Assembly: GCA_030696695.1 (NCBI GenBank) | Contig: JAUYRP010000021.1 | Coordinates: 124,001-188,000 of the forward strand | Reading direction: 5' to 3' | DNA: 64,000 nt | From: Methylophilus sp. | GTDB lineage: Bacteria > Pseudomonadota > Gammaproteobacteria > Burkholderiales > Methylophilaceae | Shown here: one piece after another, positions 57,101 to 64,000 of the stretch | Layout: each line of letters begins with the position of its first letter | Numbering within the stretch: the first letter of the stretch is position 1 | Translations under genes and position numbers: made by a program | The notes under the pieces: model-generated | The model's input: only the letters and a program-made list of their open reading frames with translations | What the model was told of the DNA's origin: nothing | Database searches by the model: none

Positions 57101-57170
57101 CACAGCAGAAGCGTTTTCCACTCTCATACAACAAAATATAGAAGCAGAAGGAAGTCACCATGTCCACTAA
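54135..57170 (+). CDS. Bifunctional-type GGDEF/EAL c-di-GMP protein with PAS and GAF sensory domains
   Basis: A 1011-residue protein, GTG start (no ATG near; weak ribosome binding site). Order of domains: PAS-like (about 38-135), PAS (about 145-265), GAF-like (about 280-450), PAS (about 455-570), GGDEF and EAL. The GGDEF motif RLGGDEF is at 653-659, with an allosteric I-site RESD five residues before it, and the EAL domain has EALVRW (783) and DDFGTGYSSL. Both catalytic signatures are intact, so it may make and break c-di-GMP. No transmembrane segment was seen, suggesting cytosolic sensing. Overlaps the next gene by 11 bases. Confidence 0.9.
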   Translation: MQHSKKIQSLEVGKAKAAEADTPLHDQAPLTWQLPEALQLLDALQEVAVLTLNDEGEVGYANPFARTIFNLDAPKQKSRKAKLTKSILHHLREKLSEQQSEFSLQYAVDSQVRSLKVYAIDLLNQHTHQLLVYMFDITSQVLSEIKLRETEALLQALIDTSPDYVCIKDGNNRWLKANQKLLSLFQINPDMYTHQSNLDLAASIHPVFNNAFHYSEKSDEATWRTQKTYRNEEIVYLPQGTEKTLDVSKIATFNSDASRQHLVMYAQDISEQKFIEKQLQNRSAILDALISCDWLLHSSDSWHTVAKTVLQQSCLALRFTRAAILKNIKHTEDNGTYSKVLYQWATSGFTVPVNNLEAINFNQPHLSRWKEILNKGNPVFSEINDLPAEERNLLKQHDTTCIAIVPLFIENNWWGNIIIERCYDTDKTSSQELGSLMAIGRSLSVAIQREHARRNLNLAKIAFDSASEGIMIIDTNGCIIGINKGFSDITGYSEEEILGATPIVFQQGQHALWQSLSGEGKWSGEVTNHRKNGEEYLEWLTITVVKNHAHQITNYVGVFADVTEVKQSQNKLYELVNHDPLTGLPNRRLINELLEHAMKRAEREERQIAILFIDLDRFKAINDSLGHPVGDKLLYEVSRRIKQSIRESDVVGRLGGDEFIVMMDNLHDIEDAAHKAKSILHALQSEFLIDNKDLFISASIGISMYPSDGKDVDSIIKAADIAMYQVKNMGKNNYCYYTKKHSADVLERFNLENQLRRALERQQFEVYYQPQISLQTGKIIGAEALVRWNHPEYGVVSPAKFIPLAEETGIILQIGEWVLTQAAMRAKEWIHPDSALQRIAVNVSGIQIMQSNFADTVYGVLIETDCVPSMLELEITESTVMQNTEHVISTFDRIKSLGVRLAIDDFGTGYSSLSNLKRLPLDKLKIDRSFVRDLPDDLDDAAIASAIYAMANSLGFSVIAEGVETLEQEQFLKEMGCSEAQGYLYSKPITAEAFSTLIQQNIEAEGSHHVH

Positions 57171-58455
57171 CACTTGCACCATTGATGTCAATCAGTTGCG
57201 AGTTGGATTATATATCCACCTAGATTTAGGCTGGATGGATCATCCGTTTACACTAAGCAACTTTAAACTAAACGATGAAGACCAGATTCAGAAAATCAAG
57301 AAAATAGGTTTAAAAACATTACGTTATGACCCTAAACGTAGTGATTGCCCACCATTGCCAGAGGTGCCAAACAAGCCACTGGTTGTTGGAGTTAAACAAC
57401 CAGACGAAGTAGTACAAGGTGAGCCTGCAGCGAAGAGTTTCAGCGAAGAGACGACGCTTGTCGTCGACCCTAAACAACTGCGCTGTAAACAATTGATGCG
57501 GGCAATTGACGAGAGTGAGAAAAAATTTGTAGTAGCCAGTGACACAGTGAAGCATATTCAGCGCAATATAGAAATCTCACCCAAGGCATGTGTTGAGCAA
57601 GCCACTTTATTGGTAGACGGCATTGTAGAAAGCGCACTGTCTGAAGGTGATATTGCGATTCATGCCTTGAACGGTAATCGCTCAAGTGATGCCAATTATC
57701 AACATGCGTTGAATGTCACCGTAATCTCCATGATATTGGCCAAATCGATTCAAATGTCGAAAGAAGATGCTCAATTACTCGGGCTGGCTGCCATATTGCA
57801 TGACATAGGCAAAGCAGGTATTAGCGATAAAATTTTATTGAAAAAAGACAAACTTACCCACGCCGAAATTGCCAGCTACCAGCAACACTCCGAGCTAGGC
57901 GCACGTATGATCAAAGGCATTGGACTCTCGCCGCGCATGGCAAAAATTGTGTTGCAGCATCATGAACTTGCAGATGGTTCGGGCTACCCCGCCGGCTTGA
58001 CTGCGGAGAAAACCGATCCGCTTGCGCGTATTATCGTGTTGGCCAACAACTACGATAATTTGTGTAACCCATTGAACGTGAGCGACTCTAAAACACCTTA
58101 CGAAGCATTGGCTTATATGTTTGCACATCAACGCTCTAAATTTGATGAGCATTTGCTCAAGCGCCTCATCAAGTCACTTGGGGTATATCCACCAGGTAGC
58201 GTTGTCAAACTGTCAAATGAGCAACATGCAATGGTGATTTCGGTGAATCCGAATCACCCATTAAAACCCTATGTAAAACTACTGCAAAAAAACACTTCTG
58301 CAGAAGATGGTGAAATTGTAGATTTGCGTGGTGAAGCCAACATCAATATCACGGCTTGCTTAAAACCTGCGCAGATTCCATCTGAAGTGTTGAAGCAATT
58401 GAATGCACGTAAAAAAGTGAGTTATTTTATTGATCACGATCATGCAGTTGCATAA
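57160..58455 (+). CDS. HD-GYP c-di-GMP phosphodiesterase with DUF3391-type N-terminal domain
   Basis: A 431-residue protein. The N-terminus, IDVNQLRVGLYIHLDLGWMD, fits DUF3391, a domain common ahead of HD-GYP. The HD motif ILHDIGKAG has its His at about 214 and the GYP motif is HHELADGSGYPAGL at about 267-280. HD-GYP enzymes hydrolyse c-di-GMP to pGpG and GMP. The ATG overlaps the preceding GGDEF-EAL gene by 11 bases, with translational coupling likely. The two genes together can set local c-di-GMP, possibly for type IV pili or the surface proteins encoded in this window, but no direct link is visible. Confidence 0.92.
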   Translation: MSTNTCTIDVNQLRVGLYIHLDLGWMDHPFTLSNFKLNDEDQIQKIKKIGLKTLRYDPKRSDCPPLPEVPNKPLVVGVKQPDEVVQGEPAAKSFSEETTLVVDPKQLRCKQLMRAIDESEKKFVVASDTVKHIQRNIEISPKACVEQATLLVDGIVESALSEGDIAIHALNGNRSSDANYQHALNVTVISMILAKSIQMSKEDAQLLGLAAILHDIGKAGISDKILLKKDKLTHAEIASYQQHSELGARMIKGIGLSPRMAKIVLQHHELADGSGYPAGLTAEKTDPLARIIVLANNYDNLCNPLNVSDSKTPYEALAYMFAHQRSKFDEHLLKRLIKSLGVYPPGSVVKLSNEQHAMVISVNPNHPLKPYVKLLQKNTSAEDGEIVDLRGEANINITACLKPAQIPSEVLKQLNARKKVSYFIDHDHAVA

Positions 58456-58460
58456 CCTAA

Positions 58461-58501
58461 AGGTTGTTATAACGCATGCTTACTAGGCGCTATAACAACC
58501 T
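58461..58501. terminator. Long hairpin between the HD-GYP and PepSY genes
   Basis: Fifteen-base arms AGGTTGTTATAACGC and GCGCTATAACAACCT with one mismatch and an 11-base loop, starting 6 bases after the HD-GYP stop. There is no T-run, but its position between convergent genes makes a termination or transcript-end role likely. Confidence 0.6.
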
Positions 58502-58533
58502 ATGGACAATAGTATTTGACAGAGAAATGAATG

Positions 58534-60057
58534 CTATTTGATGTATTTTCTGGTGAATAATAGTAAACCTAGCATGGCAACCACTACATTCCATAATGCG
58601 AATAGTGATACCAATATATCACGCAGGTCTTTATTCAAGCTTTCAAAACTCCACTTGTGTAAATAAGCAAATACAAAACCTTCCATGCCATCAATGTCTC
58701 GCACTTTAGCAGCGACCGCGCCAGTCGCTGGCTCAATGTAATAGCGTGTATTGTCAGCATCTTCTAGTTGCACTTTTAAAACTGGCAGGCGTTTGAATAT
58801 AAATCCGTATTCATCTGCAAACCGCGTCACCCAAGTCACTTCACTAATACTTGATTCTGATATCTTAGATAAACTCTTCACCTGGCGCGTTGCAAAGTCT
58901 TCCACACTGTTTGAAGAAATCTCCTTGCTGTATTGGTCCGCGCGCAGCATATACGGCGTAGCTTTTGCTTGTGCATGCCTATCATGCACATCATGGTTCT
59001 GATGTTCGGCATGCTCGGCCTCGGTCGCAATTGCCGCCACTTGTGCCACGGGCATTTGATTTACGCCTGTGGCTGGCAACACATACCAATAAGGCACATT
59101 TGCTTGCACCAGCGCATCCAACTTGGCAAGCGGTAGTTTGGCAAGTCCCTGCCAGACTTGGTCATTGAGTATGCTGGCTTGCGCGAGTGTGGGTTGAATA
59201 TGCACCGTGTCGCGGTCTTGCAGATGACTCATGATTAAATGAAACAAACCACTCGTTGCAAATACCAACGTTGTTAAGGAAACCAGCAAACCAAGAGTTC
59301 TATGCCATCTCCTTAGTTTTAATTTCTCTAACCGAAATTTCGCTGTGTTAGAAAGTTTGAAAAAAAGATAAAGACCAGACAATGCTGATATCAAAATCAA
59401 ACTGAGCACAAAAGCAGCCACGCCAACTTGTAAGGTTGGAACATGGCTTAAAAAAGACCAATTATGCCCAAACTGAAAAAACTTGGTCAGCCAAAATCTT
59501 CTATCGTTTACTAATGTAGACAAGCGCGTTTGCTCGGTATCAATAAAAGCTCTGAGGTTTCCGTCTTGTTTAAATGCCACCCGCCACACTGGCAATAGGC
59601 GATTGACAGCATGGTAGTCATCGCTAAATGCAGTGATAAAAGTAGCGCTTTCAATGTCGCCTTCAGCGCGTCCAGTAAAATGTAGCGCCAGTGCGCGCGC
59701 ATTCAAGACATCGCCATTCGGCAGTTCGTCACCTGTCATCACATCAAAGTATCTCGCGGGTGTTGCTTCTCCAGTAGCAACACGTAAATAAGTTTTATCT
59801 GCAATTCGTGACAAACTCAAATGTGAAAACGTACTAATTTGGTGGTCAGCCAGAATTTGCTTTGGTGTGTGTGCACCAACCAACTCAAAAGTAGCCTGTG
59901 GTGCTACAAATGCAACGGGTTTGGGTTGTAAACGTGACATGATTGGATGTGACAGGCCTGACAATCCCCACATTAAAATGCCAATGCAGGCAAACACACC
60001 CAACCAGCGATGCCAGAACAGCCAATTAAATCTCACTTGTTGTAATCGCTTACTCAT
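58534..60057 (-). CDS. PepSY-associated transmembrane protein with a His-rich segment
   Basis: A 507-residue inner-membrane protein of the PepSY_TM family. Hydrophobic segments occur at about 15-37, 207-235, 252-278 and near the C-terminus (DILVSLFALWNVVVAMLGLLLF). Between them lie periplasmic PepSY-like parts. Residues about 344-361 hold a cluster of histidines (EAEHAEHQNHDVHDRHAQ). Such proteins accompany TonB-dependent siderophore or metal receptors and some act as reductases or heme proteins. Here it ends the four-gene metal locus and overlaps the copper-uptake-associated gene by eight bases. Confidence 0.82.
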   Translation of the reverse strand: MSKRLQQVRFNWLFWHRWLGVFACIGILMWGLSGLSHPIMSRLQPKPVAFVAPQATFELVGAHTPKQILADHQISTFSHLSLSRIADKTYLRVATGEATPARYFDVMTGDELPNGDVLNARALALHFTGRAEGDIESATFITAFSDDYHAVNRLLPVWRVAFKQDGNLRAFIDTEQTRLSTLVNDRRFWLTKFFQFGHNWSFLSHVPTLQVGVAAFVLSLILISALSGLYLFFKLSNTAKFRLEKLKLRRWHRTLGLLVSLTTLVFATSGLFHLIMSHLQDRDTVHIQPTLAQASILNDQVWQGLAKLPLAKLDALVQANVPYWYVLPATGVNQMPVAQVAAIATEAEHAEHQNHDVHDRHAQAKATPYMLRADQYSKEISSNSVEDFATRQVKSLSKISESSISEVTWVTRFADEYGFIFKRLPVLKVQLEDADNTRYYIEPATGAVAAKVRDIDGMEGFVFAYLHKWSFESLNKDLRDILVSLFALWNVVVAMLGLLLFTRKYIK

Positions 60058-60502
60058 GATGATGTTGGGCTTTCAACAAATCTACCATGCCAACAAAACT
60101 ATTGATGGTGGTCTGCTCATCAACGGTGAGTGAAGCCTCCGCCTGCGTGAGTTCCAAAACCAATTTTTCTGCTTCCGACTCTGGTACACCAGCATCAACT
60201 AAAGGCCGTAGTTCTTTCATATTGGCATCGCCACACATCAGCGTTTGCCAATGCCCAGCATGATGCTTCAGTAACGCGCGACCACCTTTGGGTGCTTGTA
60301 TCCAATCTGCAATCGCATAATCACCACTCACCACAATCACAGGCACACGGATTGGATGATCAGGCTTTTCCCACTGTGCTTTGATACTGCTCTCAATAGC
60401 CGCATGCTGTGCTACATCGGCAATACTTTTACCCATATATAACGTCAAACTTGCAAACACCAAAAACACAAAAATGGGTAACCACTGTTTACTCTGTAAC
60501 AT
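60050..60502 (-). CDS. Copper uptake system-associated protein (putative)
   Basis: A 150-residue protein with an N-terminal hydrophobic segment (FVFLVFASLTLYMGKSIA), then a domain with VPVIVVSGDYAIADWIQAP, GGRALLKHHAGHWQTLMCGD and a closing HHHE. From memory this resembles the family annotated as copper uptake system-associated protein, found beside copper TonB receptors, which supports the metal assignment of the locus. Cys90 and several histidines (H80, H81, H84, HHH147-149) could bind copper. I cannot verify the family by search. AGGAGG lies 8 bases before the ATG. Confidence 0.65.
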   Translation of the reverse strand: MLQSKQWLPIFVFLVFASLTLYMGKSIADVAQHAAIESSIKAQWEKPDHPIRVPVIVVSGDYAIADWIQAPKGGRALLKHHAGHWQTLMCGDANMKELRPLVDAGVPESEAEKLVLELTQAEASLTVDEQTTINSFVGMVDLLKAQHHHE

Positions 60503-60561
60503 ATCAAGCCTCCTGATTAAAAAGTAAAAAAGCAGGCTCGCGGAGAGCCTGCTGATTCAAT

Positions 60562-62622
60562 TTAATACGTCCAAGTAATACCCAAATAGGCAGTTCTGCC
60601 ATCGCCAGGTGAATATAGTGCGCCATCTACACCACCTTGATTGCGCACTACGCTAGTGGTCGCTGCGTATTTTCTATCAGATAGATTACGCCCCTCTAAG
60701 AACCATGACCAATGCTTGTTGACTTGTTGCCCAGCTTTTAGGCCCCAAATAAAGTAACGGTCAGCATCTACAGTTTGCGCAAAATCAACATAGTAGTTTT
60801 GCGGTGACCACTCAAGCGTTGGTCCGATGTAAAAACCATGCAACAATTCGTTACTACGATGCATTAACTCAGCACGTAATAAACTTTTTTGTATACCTGG
60901 TAAACGACTATTACCAAACACAGCATCGTTATCAAATTTAAAGTGGTTAATCAGCATACTATGGCGCCACTCTAACTGCATGGGCAAGCGTGCAGTCATA
61001 CCAAACTCCAACCCAGCGTGTATGGTTTTGTCTGCATTGGTTGTTTGCGATGCTGGATTGTTACCATTACCTGCGGTAAAAAACGCAGTTTGTAACATCT
61101 CATTTTTTAACTTGCCGTAATACACAGCAACATCCCAATCCACAAACCCACTATTCCCACGTGAGCCAATTTCAAAGGTAGTACCCTCTTGCGCGTCCAA
61201 AATATTTGGGCGCAAACCACCTGTCAACTCACCAAAACTTGGGGGTTCATAACTACGTGAGATATTGGTAAACAATTGAATTTCTGGCGTTAAATCGTAA
61301 AGCAACCCTACTTTTGGATTGGTTTGTACATAAGTTTTCTCAAAACTCTCATCTTGAGCAGCCACTGTAAATTGCTTGTCCTCTAATTTGCGTTTGGCAT
61401 GGGTATATTGCAAACCTGTAATCAATGAAAGCTCAGGCATCACATACCAGCGGTTTTCTGCATAAGCTTCAAGGTTGGTAGAGCGGTTCTCCAACTTATT
61501 GACTCTCGCACCACTTCTTGCGCCTATATTCACATAACGCTCATCGTAACCAACACCCGCACTAGGATTAAAGCCAACTAACAATTCGTTTTTATGCCCA
61601 AACAACTCACCAGCTAAGCTCAATCTAGCCTCTAAGCCATAGTCATTGGTATCTTGTGCAATTACCTGAAAGATGGGGTGGAATAAATCTTTATGAGAAT
61701 AGTAAGCACTCAATTGTAATGCTGCGTCATCGCTCAACTGTATATTGGTTTTATTGGCGATACGAATCAGATCAATATCACGCTTTTGCTGACCCACTGC
61801 GCCAAGAAACGAATCGCTAGGATCGTTATTTAATTGTGCTTTGGTTAAACTGCTAGGTAAGTTTGAATCACTGCGCGCATAGCCTAAATAAAAACGTGTT
61901 TCTATGTCGCTACTGAGTTTATAACCTACATTACCATTAATGCGTTTCGCTAACTGCTCTGCGTTTTCGCGAAAACCAGTTTGATCAAAATAACTGGCAT
62001 TCACAAAATAATCTAAGTCACCAATCACATTACCACTGCTGATAGAAGCGCGACCGTAATCGTAACTGCCTGTTTCAAAACGCACTGTGAGGGGGTCTGC
62101 CGTATACCCAGTATTAGAAATATAGTTGACTGCCCCACCTAAATTACTAGCACCATAGCGCAATGCATTTGCGCCACGGTACACTTCCACATAACGTGCT
62201 GCCAATGGCTCAATCGCCTGAAAATCAAAGCTACCATCAGCCAAATTGACGGGGACGCCATCTTGCATCAACTTGATCCCACGGCCATGAAATGTGCGTT
62301 GCAAGCCTGACCCACGGATAGATAAACGTGTTTCTTCTGCACCAAATCTAGATTGCGCTAGCACACCTGTGGCCATACCTAAAGCATCTTGAATCGTACT
62401 GGTGCGACCTTCACGTACTGTGTTCATATCTACAATGGTCACGCCGCCAGCTGTCTTGTTGATGGTCTCTTTAGCCGTTTCAATATCAGGCTGTGTAGAA
62501 GAAGCTGCGGGTCTAGTGGATACTACGCTGATTTCATCCAGATGCACTGTGCCTTCGTGCTCTGCATGCGCCATGAATGGCAAGGCAGCTAATACTGCCG
62601 ATAAAATGTGTTTGTTGATCAT
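60562..62622 (-). CDS. TonB-dependent outer-membrane receptor (putative copper/metal)
   Basis: A 686-residue receptor from ATG 62622; the frame is open to 62661 but the added part is not signal-like. Signal peptide ILSAVLAALPFMAHA, then a His-containing start (HEGTVHLDEISVVSTRP) that includes a TonB-box-like ISVVS, a plug domain (TAGGVTIVDMNTVREGRTS, LSIRGSGLQRTFHGRGI, GANALRYGASNLGGAVNYIS) and a 22-strand-type barrel ending in GRTAYLGITWTY with terminal aromatic residue. The plug resembles FecA-type receptors. The substrate is inferred from neighbours: a DUF2946 protein upstream and a copper-associated protein downstream. Confidence 0.88.
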   Translation of the reverse strand: MINKHILSAVLAALPFMAHAEHEGTVHLDEISVVSTRPAASSTQPDIETAKETINKTAGGVTIVDMNTVREGRTSTIQDALGMATGVLAQSRFGAEETRLSIRGSGLQRTFHGRGIKLMQDGVPVNLADGSFDFQAIEPLAARYVEVYRGANALRYGASNLGGAVNYISNTGYTADPLTVRFETGSYDYGRASISSGNVIGDLDYFVNASYFDQTGFRENAEQLAKRINGNVGYKLSSDIETRFYLGYARSDSNLPSSLTKAQLNNDPSDSFLGAVGQQKRDIDLIRIANKTNIQLSDDAALQLSAYYSHKDLFHPIFQVIAQDTNDYGLEARLSLAGELFGHKNELLVGFNPSAGVGYDERYVNIGARSGARVNKLENRSTNLEAYAENRWYVMPELSLITGLQYTHAKRKLEDKQFTVAAQDESFEKTYVQTNPKVGLLYDLTPEIQLFTNISRSYEPPSFGELTGGLRPNILDAQEGTTFEIGSRGNSGFVDWDVAVYYGKLKNEMLQTAFFTAGNGNNPASQTTNADKTIHAGLEFGMTARLPMQLEWRHSMLINHFKFDNDAVFGNSRLPGIQKSLLRAELMHRSNELLHGFYIGPTLEWSPQNYYVDFAQTVDADRYFIWGLKAGQQVNKHWSWFLEGRNLSDRKYAATTSVVRNQGGVDGALYSPGDGRTAYLGITWTY

Positions 62623-62683
62623 ATGATGACTCCAAAAAAATAAAACTGCGCCCAAATGCATGGGGCAAATATGGTTTTATGAT

Positions 62684-63112
62684 TTAGAGTAAAACAGGTG
62701 GCGCTCGCGAAAGATGCGAGGCTTGAACAGGAGGAGAACTGACTGGTGCTACATAATGAAACGCTTGCGCTTGGGCAATTGCTTCTAAATAAAGTGCGAA
62801 TGCTGGATTAAACACTGGCATTGCAATATCTGCTACGCCAGCATGGCAAAACGGACAGTGATGCATGTGCTGGCTAATCGACTTGGATTGATTGCTAGGC
62901 TTGATGTCAAAGCTCGCTTGCAGTTGTTGACCATGCGTGGTCACCACTTGGATAAACAATTTTTTGCCGCCAGTACCGCAAATTTCTTGCATAAAACCGC
63001 TGGCACTGCCTTGGCCAGCCAGCGCATGTGAAACGCTGGGCGCCAGCGATGCAAACACCATCGCGATTAACGCGATACGATGCATCCAGCGGAATAATTT
63101 TTGAGACATCAT
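62684..63112 (-). CDS. DUF2946-type His/Cys-rich exported protein
   Basis: A 142-residue protein with a signal peptide (IALIAMVFASLAPSVSHA) and a metal-binding-looking segment SQHMHHCPFCHAG (His82, 84, 85, Cys86, Cys89, His90). CPFC-H motifs of this kind are the hallmark of DUF2946 proteins, which are commonly found next to TonB-dependent copper receptors. It is the first gene of the metal locus; the receptor gene starts 61 bases downstream. Phased repeats at 63174-63213 lie upstream. The role may be metal capture or sensing. Confidence 0.78.
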   Translation of the reverse strand: MMSQKLFRWMHRIALIAMVFASLAPSVSHALAGQGSASGFMQEICGTGGKKLFIQVVTTHGQQLQASFDIKPSNQSKSISQHMHHCPFCHAGVADIAMPVFNPAFALYLEAIAQAQAFHYVAPVSSPPVQASHLSRAPPVLL

Positions 63113-63173
63113 GTACTTATATTTGCCCTAGTCGCTTGGAACTCAAAGTTAAAAAAATTTGCACGCACTTTAG

Positions 63174-63213
63174 ACGACATTCAACGATTTTGGACGATGT
63201 TTCGGTCAACGAC
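63174..63213. repeat. 10-bp phased direct repeats upstream of the DUF2946 gene
   Basis: ACGA followed by a pyrimidine occurs at 63174, 63184 and 63194, exactly ten bases apart, and again at 63209 (15 bases later). Spacing of one helical turn is typical of direct-repeat operators of OmpR/PhoB-type regulators. The array lies 62-101 bases before the DUF2946 start codon. The rest of the 224-base gap is AT-rich without an obvious promoter pair. Confidence 0.45.
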
Positions 63214-63336
63214 TATCGTTAAGCCAATTAACACAACATCGTTCAGTATATTAAAGCCAGCCAACTGCCTAGCGAGATAATCAAAATTTCTGCGCCAGGC
63301 CAACGGTTCAATTAAAAGTTAAACAAAGCGCTTTAG

Positions 63337-64000
63337 TTAATAATCAAACTTCACCTGAACATAGCCCGTACGCTGCGGGTATGGATGACGCACATAGCCT
63401 TGGTAATTATTTACATTATCTACGCCTACGCTCGCTGCCCAACGCTTATCAAATTGATAATTGGCTTTTAAATCCACAAAGAAAAACTCACTTGCAGCAA
63501 TATAAGTGTCATCATTTACATCGCTGTTATCTAAATTATTGTATTGACGTCCGCTATAGCGTGCAGCCAAGCTGTAAGTGATGTTTTGACCTTGATGATA
63601 AGTCCCGACAAACTTGAACATCTGGCGTGGAATACGCGTCGGCTTTTTACCTTCTGTATTACGGTCGTTCATGTTACGCAAAATCTCGCCTTCGGTGAGG
63701 GTGAGGCTGCCTAACAAATCTAAACCATGCACCAGTACATCTTGCCATTCCGTGGACAGCTCCAAACCACGGGTACGTATATGATCAAGGTTCTGAATAA
63801 AAGTACAACCTGCCGCCACATTACAAGTCCCCGTGCCAAACGGCACTGCTCTGCCGTTAAGTACCGTTTGAGAAATCAATGCGTCGTATTTGTTCTCACT
63901 AAATAAACTGGCACGAATTAAACCATTGCCAAATCGTCTTTCCGCAGTCAATTCAGCAGAAAGCACCTCTTCTGGTTTTAAGTTAGGGTTATTTTCAACA
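63337..64000 (-). CDS. TonB-dependent receptor, C-terminal part (runs off the window)
   Basis: The frame is open from 64000 down to the stop at 63337, so only about 220 C-terminal residues are visible; an internal GTG at 63966 is not the start. ENNPNLKPEEVLSAELTAER is a typical barrel segment, and the protein ends YPQRTGYVQVKFDY with the outer-membrane terminal aromatic. A disulfide-like pair (CNVAAGC) sits in one external loop. It lies upstream of the DUF2946 locus on the same strand with a 224-base gap. The substrate is unknown; copper or iron are both possible. Confidence 0.88.
   Translation of the reverse strand, partial: VENNPNLKPEEVLSAELTAERRFGNGLIRASLFSENKYDALISQTVLNGRAVPFGTGTCNVAAGCTFIQNLDHIRTRGLELSTEWQDVLVHGLDLLGSLTLTEGEILRNMNDRNTEGKKPTRIPRQMFKFVGTYHQGQNITYSLAARYSGRQYNNLDNSDVNDDTYIAASEFFFVDLKANYQFDKRWAASVGVDNVNNYQGYVRHPYPQRTGYVQVKFDY

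Overview
This window looks like an ordinary stretch of chromosome from a betaproteobacterium. It is moderately AT-rich, uses ATG, GTG and TTG starts, and carries gene clusters typical of Beta- and Gammaproteobacteria. The gene content (type IV pili, NADP isocitrate dehydrogenase, AmgK/MurU next to lptD-surA-pdxA-ksgA, PEP-CTERM proteins, complete BioC/BioH biotin genes) fits the Methylophilaceae, perhaps Methylotenera or a relative. That placement is inference from recognised proteins; no 16S rRNA or C1-oxidation gene lies in the window. No tRNA, rRNA, insertion sequence, prophage, integrase or CRISPR array was seen.

Layout. 1-4.6 kb (+): end of a carboxylesterase gene, xseB-ispA-dxs (isoprenoid precursors), then folE2. 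4.6-9.0 kb (-): rluE, a glutamine amidotransferase-like gene, aroC, an MFS transporter and a retropepsin-like protease. 9.0-14.7 kb: icd (+), a cold-shock gene (-) with a recognisable promoter and long leader, pilB-pilC (+) without pilD, and dsbC (-). 14.7-20.1 kb (-): amgK-murU-pepP-ubiH-ubiI-like. 20.2-25.7 kb (+): lptD-surA-pdxA-ksgA, then adk. 26.5-32.6 kb (+): leuS-lptE-holA-proA-nadD. 32.7-34.1 kb (-): two PEP-CTERM paralogues sharing an upstream box. 34.3-38.9 kb (-): bioB-bioF-bioH-bioC-bioD, with comF-trmL and an unknown anchored protein divergent. 41.0-44.0 kb (-): rhodanese-grxC-secB-SH3 protein-gpsA, divergent from gpmI-envC (44.1-47.0 kb), an arrangement close to that of E. coli. 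47.1-50.0 kb (-): small envelope genes (lipoproteins, HExxH protein, YjbQ, lytic transglycosylase). 50.1-54.0 kb (-): clpB with a sigma-32 type promoter, and an Asp-box beta-propeller. 54.1-58.5 kb (+): a GGDEF-EAL protein overlapping an HD-GYP protein. 58.5-64 kb (-): a TonB-dependent metal-uptake locus, most likely copper, and the end of a second TonB-dependent receptor.

How the genes fit together. Most of the window is housekeeping and envelope biogenesis: LPS transport (LptD, LptE), outer-membrane chaperoning (SurA), peptidoglycan recycling and remodelling (AmgK, MurU, EnvC, lytic transglycosylase), quinone synthesis, translation and cofactors. The accessory parts are the PEP-CTERM pair, the c-di-GMP pair and the metal locus. 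In the metal locus four consecutive genes each carry His/Cys clusters, and a 10-bp phased repeat lies upstream of the first. I did not find an unmistakable undescribed system. The best candidates for follow-up are the metal locus with its phased repeats, the PEP-CTERM upstream box, and the CxCC/CPHH propeller.
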